Shown here in pieces: positions 1 through 13,100 of a stretch of DNA of 64,000 bases (positions are counted from its first letter, which is position 1; each line of letters opens with the position of its first letter). This stretch comes from Phlebotomus papatasi. Taxonomy: Eukaryota; Arthropoda; Insecta; Diptera; Psychodidae. The notes beneath the pieces were generated by a model that saw only the letters and a program-made list of their open reading frames with translations, had not been told where the DNA came from and made no database searches. The DNA lies in the NCBI RefSeq assembly GCF_024763615.1, contig NC_077222.1:71362001-71426000 (forward strand). Direction: 5' to 3'. The translations under genes were made by a program, and so were the position numbers.

Positions 1-575
1 GAGAGTTTGTTTAAAGTCTTTCAAAAGTCTTTTACTCAGTTATTTTATATTTTTCTGGTATGTTATAAAGAATATTTTGCAAATCATCTCCTTTTAAGTT
101 TCAAGAGCTAATTTAGAGGCAATGTTTGACTACATTCCTCCAAAGCATCTCTCTTTATTATTTCAAGCAATTAACGCTGAAACGCATCAATAATATATAA
201 TACCCCAGAAGAGATCAAACTATACAATTATCGCTTTGGTGATTCTGAAATGAACGTCTGTAAACTCCAGTGATGATATCATATCGCGTGCGTGATAATT
301 TCTCATCCTTGGGTGAACTTGAAAATTATGAAAATTGTCTTTTTCTCTTGTTCTATCTACCGCCCTCTCTCTCTCTATCTCTCTGTCTTTTAAATAACTA
401 ATTAACACTCGATCTCCGCCTCAATACAATTTACTTTCTTTAAAGGAAATTATTGGGACAATGAAGACGACAATCTCATACAGAATGAATTAAGATTTAC
501 TCAGATTTTTCCACTAATTAGTGAGATATTGTATAAAAGGCGGTTTTTGCTTATTGTGAATATTCTTTAAGTTTA
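1..575. other. Non-coding stretch upstream of first visible M13 exon
   Basis: No exon, RNA gene or complete repeat recognised. It is AT-rich with a short CT-rich run near 365-390. Since the first visible peptidase exon begins with an acceptor site, this is most likely part of the intron that follows the missing N-terminal exon(s). Confidence 0.5.
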
Positions 576-1003
576 GGGTAAGTGAGCCAAATTTCGGCAT
601 ACTTTCATGCAAACGTCAAAGTCTTAAGTTTGAAATGTAATATTTTAAATTCAAATTGATTTTTTTATTCTTTCTTCTTAAAGAGTGTTGCTTGGAACCT
701 TGTAAAGAATTTACCGTATTTGTTTACTCTAAAATCATTCTTAATACATTTTAAAATGAATAAAAATGTAGACATAGCTTTGGTGCCCTATTTCGGCCAC
801 CTTCATTCTCATAATTCCTTGCCCTTCGGGAATTCTTCCAATGTCTTTTTCACGTCATCTCGTTTGTCGAAGCTACATTTTTTGTTATTCTTTTGAATTG
901 TATATAATCTCTAGAGTATGTAAAATCTAAAAGTTCATGGCAATTCGAGGAACAAAAAAGGTGGCCGAAATTGCAAGCTGGCCGGAATTTGGCACACTTA
1001 CCC
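576..1003. mobile_element. MITE family A, copy 1 (TA target site)
   Basis: A 428-bp element. It begins GGGTAAGTGAGCCAAATTTC and ends GGAATTTGGCACACTTACCC, so its termini are inverted repeats. It is flanked by TA at 574-575 and 1004-1005. The TA duplication and length fit a non-autonomous Tc1/mariner-like element. No coding capacity is seen. Four related copies lie at 6604, 9361, 34886 and (one end only) 63016. Confidence 0.85.
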
Positions 1004-1143
1004 TATGTTGTATACGGAATAAGATTTTTTTTCGTGATTTTAATGCTTGTGTGAACAATAAGTAAAATAGCAAAATTGACTTGATACTTGACCATTAAGA
1101 ATATTAGAAGAGTGGAAATTAATTTGGTCTTGTGTTTTGTTAG

Positions 1144-4100
1144 ATGCCATAGAAAAAACCACCGCAGAAGCGTTAGAGGGTGGTCCAGGATTGCATAAGC
1201 ATGAACTTGAGGATGAGCACAAACAGTCTCCCAACCATGTTAGTAATAAGAATCAAGAAGATGTTTGCTTAACACCCGGTTGCATTCACACGGGTAAGCA
1301 TATTTTTTTTTCTCTATTAAAATACTGGATTTGGTGTCACTATGAAGGTTATAGAAATCCAATCAATTACTGGTATGGATGTGAATAGAAAAAAAAACTA
1401 ATAAAAAATGCCAATATAGCTTCGCGTGTTCTGGAGGCAATGGACCCGGAAGTTGAGCCTTGCGATGACTTCTATAACTTTGCCTGTGGCACTTTCCTGA
1501 AGACCACCAATATTCCTGATGAGAAGGTTTCAGTGAATACCTTTTCTACCATCGGTGATCGCCTTCAGGAGCAATTGAGGACGTTGGTGAGTGAGGAATC
1601 ATCAGAAAATGAGGCCAAACCGTTCCGGCTGGCCAAAGATTTCTTCAAAGCCTGCATGAACAAAAGTATGTGATTTACTAATATCTATCACCAGTGATTG
1701 ACCCACAAATTCATTTACAATAATTTCACTTCTCGACAACATCAACAAATTCAGCTCTGATCGAAGAACGAGGCCTCAAGCCACTGGAAGTCATTGTGGA
1801 TGCTCTAGGTGGGTGGCCTGTTGTTCGTGGTGATTCTTGGGATGAGAAATCTTGGACATGGGTGGATGCTGTTAAGAAATTCCGCAAATATGGCTACAGT
1901 GTAGACTATATTTTGGACTTTTCTGTTGGAATTGATCTGAAGAAATCTACTCAGAGGACTATTGATGTAAATTAAATGCCATTTCACCAATCCAAATGAC
2001 ATAAAGAGGAAATTAATTTCCTTCTCTCTCTCTTTCCCTTCTTCTCATTTAACAATTTCAGCTGGATCAATCAGCTCTGGGATTAAGTCGCGAGTACTTG
2101 ATTAAAGGATTAGATGACAAAATTGTTCAGGCTTACTACAGCTACATGGTGGACCTGGCTGTGATTTATGGCGCAGAAAGATCACGAGCTGAGAAGGAAC
2201 TGAAAGAGTCACTGGAATTTGAAATTAAATTAGCTAATGTACACTAAAATCAATGAATTTGCAAATTTAATTTATTTTTAATTTGCTATTAATGAAAATT
2301 CTCCACACATCTGCAGATATCATTGCCGAATGAGAAGAGACGCAATGCAACAACACTTTACAATCCAATGACTATTGCGGAAGTTCAGAAGACGTACAAG
2401 TATGTCGATTGGTTAGATTATATTAATGCCATTCTTCCGGAGAGTCTCAAGGTCACGGAGAAGGAGACAATTATCATCAGTGTTCCCACTTTCTTCAAGG
2501 ATTTGGAAGATGTTCTCAAGACAACCCCAAAGAGGTAATGATTTCTATATCTGTAGCATATTTATCTCTAAATGTCTGATTATGAGGATTTACATAAGAC
2601 TGTCATCAGCAATCCGAAGTTTAGCTTAAATATCTTATATACAGTATGGTTCATAATTTGTGTCCCACGTTTTCGAGGAATTATCTCTAAAATCTCTAAA
2701 TTAGTATTGTTATGTTAGATACACTTAGTATGGTCATCTTCATGGTCCATTGAGTGCTATATAGATAATGGAAATATAAAAATTATTATGGAATTTAGTA
2801 CAAACAATATACACATTTACCAATGAAAAAATATGGAACTACAGATTTTTAATAAGTTTCTGAGTATTGCAATTTCTTGATGTAGTTGATTGAAAAACAA
2901 CTACTTTTAATTACGCAGAGATGTTTTTTTTTATATTTAAATTTCATTATTAAATTGTTGACTTTTTAAATTGCATAGGGGAGACTGGGGCAAAAAGTCA
3001 CAAAACTGATATTTTATTTTTTTTACAAGCTACCCAAGCAACTGAAAAATTTCTAACTAGCACAGTTTAATAGGAAATTTATCGCTCTACAACTCTGTGA
3101 AAGTAATTTTCTTCTATTTTGTAAGGAAACATATTTATCGAGCCGTTTTCTAAAAGGTAATTTTGTGATCATTCTCAAAAATGCTGGGGCAAATAGTATC
3201 AGGCATAAGATACTATCACATTTTGATTCGCTTTATTACGGGATTCCGTAAATTTAAGTAAAATACCTAGATTACATATTTTTATAGGAAATTTATTCTT
3301 CTACACCTTTGTAAAACATCGTTTTCTCTATCTGAGCGAGAAAAGCGCATTTTAAGCTATTTCACAAAAAACACGCAAAAGACTGCAAATCGTTTGACCA
3401 ATGCAAACAACAAGCAGCGAGACATGATAATGACGTTTCTTTCCACCGTGGAACATCAGAAATTGTTTCGGTTTTTGTTACTTTTTGCTCTATACCTTTT
3501 GTTACTTTTTACCCCAAGTGGTCGTTTTTAATAAAAAGATTTCTGGAGAAAAGAATCTTTGTAAAATTCTAAAATAGATAGCGGATTCGTATTCAAAGAA
3601 TATCCAGATAATTTGGGAGATATTCACCAGTGCATCAAATTTAAAATAAGTAGCTAATAATTGATATCTTCTGCACGGATAATATTTCAAAAATATGGCT
3701 AAAAATTTCGATATTTTTTATTTTCTAAATTCCTTGTTCAAATTCTAACAAACTTACGACATTGAAGAAGACCTATGGCGGCTATCTATGAAAAAAATTT
3801 TAAGCCACTATCTTATTTATCTTGGAAGATATTGCATTTTAAAATTTTCGATTTGTGACTTTTTGCCCCAGTCTCCTCTACTCATGGCTTGCTCGCTAAG
3901 TACAAGCTTTTGTCACACTACAAAAAGAAGTTTGTCATAATGCCCGACGCACAATAAGTTTTGTTTTGTAAACGTGTTTTTGACATTTCAGTGAGAGTGA
4001 ATGAAACCGAGATCTAGTTATCTGGCTCATTCTCATAGGAAATTTTGAAAACATGTTTACAAACAAAAGTTATTGTGTGTTGGGCATTATGCCCAACGCA

Positions 4101-7100
4101 CAGTAACTTTTGTTTAGTAAACATCTTTTTGACATTTCAATGAGAGTGAGATCTAGATCTAGATCTAGTCATCTCGCTCACTCTCACAGGAAATTTTGAA
4201 AACATGTTTACAAACAAAAGTTATTGTGCGCTAGGATGCTCTTCTATACAGAAAAATATTTTTTTTCCAAATCATTGGGCAAGGGCAACTGGATCTTGTT
4301 TAAGATATCCCAAAAAGATGTTTTTCCGTATAAAACGTGAGATTTTTTTTTGGCAAATTGCAAAACAACATCCTTTCAACAAAATTTGAAGAAAATTTAG
4401 TCAGGTGTTTTACAAATCTTTTCAGAGTAGTTTTTACCGAAGTATAAAATCAATGTAGAATCAACTTCGAAACAATAATTCGGTGATCGTTGGGATGGAG
4501 AAAAATTTATCCAGAATAAAAATATTTTGTTCTCAGACCGTTTCTATCAACTTAAAAAGATTTAGCAGCAAATTAGTGTTTGGTGAATAAAGCTCTGGGA
4601 ATAAAATACCTTTAATCTGGGATGATTTTTGTCTCACCTGACGATCATGGTATTATTATCATTTTGAGGACATATGTCGTGATATATCTGGGCAACAAAG
4701 TATTCAATAATTTTAACAAAATTAGTTAAAACATTCTAATTTTAGTTTTAATCATTTTTGGCAATCAATATTTATAGTGAAATATTCGATGGAATGTTAA
4801 AGATTGAATTGATTTAAAGTGAAGGTCGGCTTTCTAATACAAATTCCAATATAGATAAGAAGTCGACCTAAATTTTCATTTATTTTTATAGAAATTTATA
4901 ACTCTCGCTTCAGCACTTAGTTAATTTTTCCATAGAGTAGTGAAGGGCTAATTTGTACAAAAATTTCAATTTTCCGTACATTTTGACTAATTTATTACTC
5001 AAAGGTCATAAAGATTAATTTAATCATATACTTTGAGATTAATTTGATTATCACGGAGATGAGTAATCTCTACAAAATTTGGAAGAAATAGTAGTGGGAG
5101 ACGCTCCTACACGAGACAGTTTCACAAAAAAATTTGAGCATTTTTGCACAGGAAAGAATCAATATTTAGAAATTTAATAATTAATAATAAATAGAGGGAT
5201 GTGGAGCTACATTTATATACGATCTATCAGTATATTCCTAAAGCAAACTGGGCTTCAGCACCATGTAATTCGGATAAACAAAACAATTATATATATAAAT
5301 TAAATGATGGCAAGGTTCAGCTTTCTTTTAGAAATATGCGAAAAATCGTGTAACGTAATCGCACAGCTCAAAGTAACCCTACCTTTTCCTATAAAGATAA
5401 ATTTTAAATTTAAAAAAAACACTTCAGCTAGGATTTTTCAGAATTTTATATCTAATAGAAAAATGTACCTCCGTTAGTTTTAAGCTGCATTCTTCTAAAG
5501 TCTAAACTCTACACTACACACATCCTCGAATACTGCTATACGTTTAATATTTCTAACGAATTTGCTGAGATTTTTATATAAAACGAATATTTCTGAAATT
5601 TCCTATCAGGCGCCAGTAAGTCATAAACGACATTGTGACTACAGGATGGTCGATATTTTAACTATTTATTGCTTGATTTTGATAATTCGTCATTAAATCA
5701 TTACATTTTTTAAATATTTAAATTGATTAAATATTAGTATATTAGTAATTAAATTTATAAAAGCTTTAAACAAAGTGCAGATTTTTGAGCCATATTTTGG
5801 AAAAATTTCAGTTTCGTTATATAGTACGATTCCAGGAGTGTCAACGCATGTCATTCTTATTCAACAGTTTTCTAAGTTTCGCGAAGTGCTCGAACTAGAT
5901 GTTTTACCTCAAAAATACTTTCGCATCATTTACCGTTTATCAGTTAACAGCCGTTATATTGAACCGATTGAATCACTTTTAAATCTTTGATCTTAAAAAA
6001 AATTGTTATAAGGAATTATTCAACTATCCCAAAAATTTTGTATGGTGGGCAAATTAGGGGCATCGTCAACTTTTAGGGGGGTCTCCCGAAAGTCGCTAGT
6101 CTCTACCTTATTTTAGGCTCTAAGCATGGTAACGGCCGGACACACAGACGGACAACTTCATAAACATCGTCAAACACGACAAAAAAAAACAACGAAACTT
6201 TGGATTTCCCAAGTTTTACCAAAATATGACCCCTTGGGGGTAAGAAGTCGAATAATTCAAGATCGAGGGATTATATATAGGGGAGACTGGGGCAAAAAGT
6301 CACAAAAAGGATATTTTATTTTTTTACAAGCTTTCCGAGCGCCCCCGAAATTTCTTAATTAGCCCAATTTTATAGAAAATTGACTGCTCTACAACTTTGT
6401 GAAAGTAATTTTCCTCTATTTTGTAAGGAAATACATTTATCGAGCTGTTTTCTAAAAGATAATTTTGTGACCATTCTCAAGAATGCTGGGGCAAATAGTA
6501 TCAGGCATGGGATATTATCACAATTTGATTTGCTTTATTACGGGCTTCCATAAATAAAAAAAAAACCTAGATAACATATTTTGACAGGAAATTTATTCTT
6601 CTAGGGTAAGTGTGCCAAATTCCGGCCAGCTTGTAATTTCGGCCACCTTTTTTCTTCCTCGAATTTCCATGAATTTTTAGTTTTTACATACTTTAGAGAT
6701 TATACAATGCAAAAGAATAACAAAAATGTAGCTTCGATAAACGAGATGACGTGAAAAAGGCATTGGAAGAATTCCAGAAAAGCAAGGAACTATGAAAACG
6801 AAGGTGGCCGAAATAGGCCACAAATGTAATGTCTACATTTTTATGCATTTTAGAATGTATTAAGAGTGAATTTAGAGAAAATAAAGACGATAGACTGCCT
6901 ACAAGGTTCTAAGGAACACTCCTTATAAAAAAGTAACAAATAAATTCAATTTGTATTAAAAATATTACATTTCAAACATAAGACTTTGGCGCTTGCATGC
7001 AACTATGCCGAAATTTGGTACACTTACCCTACACCTTTATAAAACACCGTTTTCTCTATCTGAACAAAAAATGCTCTTTTTAAGCAAATTTTGGAAAAAA

Positions 7101-10100
7101 CACACAAAAAACTGCAAATCGTTTGACCAATGCAAACAACAAGCGGCGAGACATGGTAATAACGTTTCTTTTCGCCGTGAGACATCAGAAATTGTTTCGA
7201 TTTTTCTTACTTTTTGCTCCATACGTTTTATTACTTTTTATCCCAAGTGGTAATTTTTAATAAAAGGAATTTCTGGAGAAAAGAATCTTTGTAAAATTCT
7301 AAAATACATAGCGGCTTCGTATTCAAAGAATCCAAAACATTTAGGAAGTATTCACCAGTGCATCAATTTTGGAAAATAAGTATATAGGTAAAAATTGATA
7401 TCTTCTGCAAGGAAAATATTTCAAAAATAGGACTAAAAATTTCAATATTTTTTATTTTATAATAAATTCCTTGTTTGAATTCTAAGAAACTTACGACATT
7501 GAAGAAGGTCTATGGAGGCTATCTATGGAAAAAATTTGAAGCTGCATCTCTTTTATCTTGGAAGATATTGAATTATGAAATTTTCGATTTGTAACTTTTT
7601 ACCCCAATCTCCCCTAATGCTTTTTTTTTTTTGAGTTCAAGCCGTAAAAAATAAGCTTTTGTAGTAAGATTTGTTATTGAAAAAAATTGCATTCTACGTA
7701 AAAATAACTCGAAGCTTATACGAAGCTTGTCGGAAAAGCTCAGAAGATCAGAACCACATTATATTCATTGAAATAAAAATTTTAATATCTTATTATTGTC
7801 ATAGATTTATTATTGCGTATAATTTGAGTCAAACACTCTATCAAATAATTTTACTTAGAGACAATTGAATTACATAGAAAGAGTAATATATTTAATTCAT
7901 CAAGGTCGGTATTAAAGACCGTGAAATCTTCACTAAATTATGCTGTGTTAAACGAATTTTTATGTGAGAACTACAAGTGTTTTACGGTTTTAGGTCTTTT
8001 AATTTAACGTCTTACAAATTGAATGTCTGATAATTTTCATAAATTAAAATTATGTAAAATAATTTGTTTTACAATTTCTCAGGACAATTGCCAATTATAT
8101 GATGTGGAGAGTATCGGCCTTCTCGTCCTTCTTCCTCACAGAAGAATTGCGGAAGAGACAGCTTGTCTATAGTACAGCCATTAGTGGAAAGCAAGAACAG
8201 GAACCACGATGGAAGGAGTGCGTGGATATGACGAGTGGCAGGTAAGAGAGATTATGTGGCCATTTCGCTGGTTAATTTCCTTTGACCTGTGATTGTACGT
8301 ATATATTGGAGGAGATTATGGCTCTATAAGAATTGATTGTCCCCCCTTTTTGTCCTGATAAAAAAATATGGGTTAGACTTTTTCTCTCTTTCCAACACTT
8401 TCCAGGGAAGATGATGACGATGATATTGAGACTGGGTACGGATGTGTAATTTTAATTTGGATTGGAATTTTGTGAGGAAAATAATCTGTTATTTATTTAA
8501 AAGGCTAAAAACCCTTTTTTCTAATCAAAATAATAAGCTTTTAATTTTAGAAGCATTGTATTGTGAGCGTGATGTATGCGTGCATTCTTAGAATAAAAAA
8601 AAAGAACAGCTTTTGTGTCAGATTTAGAAAAATTATAGTATTTAGCATGCAAATTAGTAGTGAATGCTGTTGTTGTGAGCTTTCATTCTTTTCAAAAGAA
8701 AATAGACAAAATTATATTTACATACTTCTTCAAAAAAAAAAGGATGATGTATGCATAAGCATGAAAGAATCTTCCATAGATGCGAAGGTGATGGAGATAT
8801 TCTCTCACGAAATTCTTCTCATTGTACCACTGATAAATAGATATTAGATGTTGTGAATAGCTGATGCTGGAAAAGAATGCAACGCTAAATTCCACTTTTA
8901 TTTTTCTCCAGCCTCCCAATTTCCGTTGGTGCTCTCTATGTTCGTAAACATTTCAAGGAAGATGCCAAACGTACGGCTCTCGAGATGGTCAATGGTATCA
9001 GAACGGAATTCCAGAAAATACTCACAACTGTACCATGGATGGATGATAAGACAAGAAAAGCAGCTATTGCCAAGGCCAAGGCTATGACAACACATATTGG
9101 CTATCCAGATGAGATTATGGATAATAGTAAATTGGAGGAATACTACAAGGATTTAAATATTGATCCAGCGAAATATTTGGAATCTGTGCTGGCCATGAAT
9201 GTCTTTGGCACAGATTATGCCTTCAATAAGCTTAGGCAACCTGTTAATAAAACTGACTGGGTTACTCATGCCAGACCAGCCATCGTTAATGCTTTCTATT
9301 CGTCCATCGAGAACAGTATTCGTAAGTTTCTTTTAATGCTTTTAGTAATATTTTATTTTAGGGTAGGTGTGCCAAATTTCGGCATAGTTGTATGCAAGCG
9401 CCAAAGTCTCAAGTTTGAAATGTAATATTTTTAATACTAATTGAATTATTTTATTACTTCTTCTTAAGGAGTGTTCCCTGGAACTTTGTAGACAGTTTAT
9501 CATCTTTATTTTCTCTAAAATCATTTTTAGTACATTTTAAAATGAATAAAAATGTAGACATAGCATTGGTGGCCTATTCCGGCCACCTTCATTCTTATAG
9601 TTCCTTGTCCTTCCGGAATTCTACCAATGTCTTTTTCAAATCATCTTGTTTGTCAATGCGACATTTTTTGTTATTTTTTGCATAGTATAATCTGTAAAGT
9701 ATGCAAAAATTGAAAATTCATGGAAACTCTACGAACAAAAAATATGGCCGAAATTGCAAGCTGGCCGGAATTTGGCACACTTACCCTATAATTTTTGAAA
9801 ATATTACATTTTGTAAAGGAAATCTTCTGTAATAAGTGACATAGACTTGATTTTCCCTACTTACCATTTCTTCGTGAGAAAAAAAGAGGGTGCGATTAAC
9901 TTTTTTCCTTATAATTTTAACACTTTTTAGGTGTAAAAATATATCAACATTTTTTAATGTTAAATTTACACTTTTAAGGGTACAATTAACATGAAAAGGG
10001 TAACTTTAACCCCTAATACACCTAAAAAAGGTAATATTTACACCGATTTTGGATCAATACTGCAGGGTAAAATTAACTTTTCCGGAATATTATTTTAACT

Positions 10101-13100
10101 TTTTCGGATTTCTCTCTTCTTCGGGCTTCGCACACACTCTGCCTTCCAACACTATAACCGCCCCATATTCCTTTAATAAATCTGACCTATTTTTACAGGA
10201 AATGTGTGACTTAAGATAGATCTGATTCATTAAAGATTAAAAAAATATGGGAAAAATATGAAGTGTTCCAAGCAGAATTTGTGTGAAGCCTGAGAGCCTT
10301 CTCCTACTTTTGAAAAAGGAGAATAAGTATTTGAAAAAATACTCTCAGGAGCAAAATTCTTATCCGATTAATTTTATATTAAATTTATTCCAGATTGTAA
10401 AAAAACAAACAAATAATCTGGTTAACTAAATACTTGAAAAACACTTCTTTTGTGTTAATTGTACTCAAAATGGATTAACTTACAAATTCTTTTTATTCTA
10501 ATTTGAGGAAAACTACAATTGACGTATCTTTCTTAACATGAAAAATACTCTTAACATCTTCAAGATGTTAGGATGCAATGGAATAATTTAGGATCGAAAC
10601 TAAATTGTGAACTGTGTAGGTGTTACGGCGTTATCACACTTGCACATTAAAATTTTAATGTGATTCACATTAATTGTCGCTTGTGAACGTCCAAATATGT
10701 TATTTGTGTCTTTGAGTCACTTAATATTTGGGGTTTTTCTATTTATTAATAAAGAAGTGGACTTGGCCTGCAAAAATAAGTTTAAATTTACCTAAAGCAT
10801 AAATATTTTTCACATTAAAAAATTAAAGAGAAAATCGCATTAATTTTCCGCATTAATGCTATAAATCAATTTACATCAAATTTTGCGGGTCAAGTCTACC
10901 TTTTTATCAACAAATAGATCAAATTTTGAATATAAAATGATTCAAACACACAAATTACACATTTGGACTCTCACCAGCGACAATTAATGTGAGTCATATT
11001 AAAATTTTAATGTGCAAGTGTGATAACACAGTCAAAGTCGTTTAGTGGTCCCTAAAATATCTAAAGAAGAACAGAAAAATGATCCTGAATTGAAATTTTG
11101 CGATTTTATCATTGTTTCACAGTTAAGCAAAGAGAAAAAGAAGTCCACAGAAAGTGAAAGCCCTAATTTCAAGAGTATTTCTTCGTGGCCTTTAGATCCT
11201 ATTGTAAAAATTGGGAAAATTATTCCATCGTGAAAATCGGGGTATGCTCAAAAAGGTAGGGGGACTTTTTTATTCGAGAAAGTCCTAAAGATTTTCAAAA
11301 TTTTAGAGGGGATGATTCATTTCCATTTTTACTGAAAAGAGTTTCTGATGTCTTGGTAATCACAATACATTTTTTTGGATTCGTTATTGGGTTTTACAAA
11401 GCGTTTCTTGGATAAGGGTTCCTCGGTATAAGCCTATGCTCTGTATAATTTCGTCCCTTTCAGGATTTTAGACCCATTTGGGATTTTAGCTTTTGAAATT
11501 TTGGCCGACACTGTTAGAGCGATATATATTTTTTTATTTGGTTAAAATTGCTTTTGTGTCTTCGGTAATAGTCATAGGGTGAAAGGAACGTCTATTGACA
11601 CTTTAAGAACTCGTGTCAGCACCTATTGACACCCTACTCTGTAACATTTGGGATACGAAATTTGAACATTTTTGTTTATAATAAAAGGTATATTACAGAA
11701 AAAACGTTATATTACTTATATTTTACTAGATACATTAAAAATTTTCAACATTTTGACGAAAGTGTCAATAGGGGTTCCCTGTCGAACAGACGTTCCTCCG
11801 ACCCTACTAACATTTCTACTGAATAGATTTAAACAAATTTTGACTTTTTGTTTCGGCCTTGTCGTCAGTTTTGTGGGAAAGGTCAGATCTAAAGCGTCAA
11901 GAATTTTATTAGTGTAAAATTTCTGGTTTATAAAATCAAAATAAATACCAATTTAAAGTAATGTGACAGAAGTAAATTTATTTTTTTTAACAAAAAGTAT
12001 AATGATGCAGATCTAATTAGGAACAGTTGCTTAAATACTTTTTTTTTGTCAAAATCCTTTTTATATATATATGAAAAAAATCATAACTTATTCGTCTAAT
12101 GCACGCCAAACTTAATTAGGGACAGGGAGAATTTCAATCAAAATCCCTGATATTTTAAATAAGAAAACTCAAAATTTGAAGGCTTTGGCATTTAATCTAT
12201 ATCAGTGCTATCAGTGATGATATAACTCTTTCGTCTCTTTTGGGACTCTAAGTACCCAAAGCAGCATATGAATGTTCTGTCAAAAACAATGTTTTTTTAA
12301 TTATTCAGAACTGATAAAAATCCGATTCTTGTGGATGATTTCAAACTATAAGGATGTCCAAATGTAAGATATTTTTTGTAGGACCTCATTTAATTCCTGA
12401 GCTTAGATATTTTTGATTAAAAAATGGTAAAATTGGCTTACATCATATAGTTACTGCGGTCCGGAAAGAGTTAAAGGTCTATCCGCGAATAGTTGATTAT
12501 TGAATATTTTATTTTGATTGTTGAATATTTAATTAAGCAGAATCCTTAATCAATGGCAAAACCTTTTCTATTTGACTCTCTTAAATACTTTGAGGGTGCG
12601 AGAACCAGGAATAATCGTAAAAGTCATAAATTTCCTTGCTAAATTGTGAAAATCAAAATTCCGCACTTAATATAAATATTTCATTAAACCTAAATCTTCC
12701 GAGTATGTTCTTTGAGCAAATCATTATCTATTTTAGCATTTTTCGAAGAGATTTCGCTCCATAATTTTTTTTTACCAAAAATCAATTCGATGTAAAGAGA
12801 TGGTTAAAAGGAACTAGGTAAAAAATCTGCACTGAGTTACATACTTACTTTACGTTTATAGTATGAGGATTCCATAAGAGTATGACAATGTCATATGACA
12901 AATTCAAATTTTTTTTATGTGTAAAGTTCGGAAAATAATCGAAAATCAGATTAATTTCAGTGACTGAGAGCTTTATAAAGCTCCTTGTAATGTCCATTTG
13001 ATGCTTACTGGGCTTTCATATTCTCCTGCTCCCGAAATAACCACAAAAAATTGACAAAAATTTGAAACATTTGATAAAAATAATGTTAGCTGGATATTTC

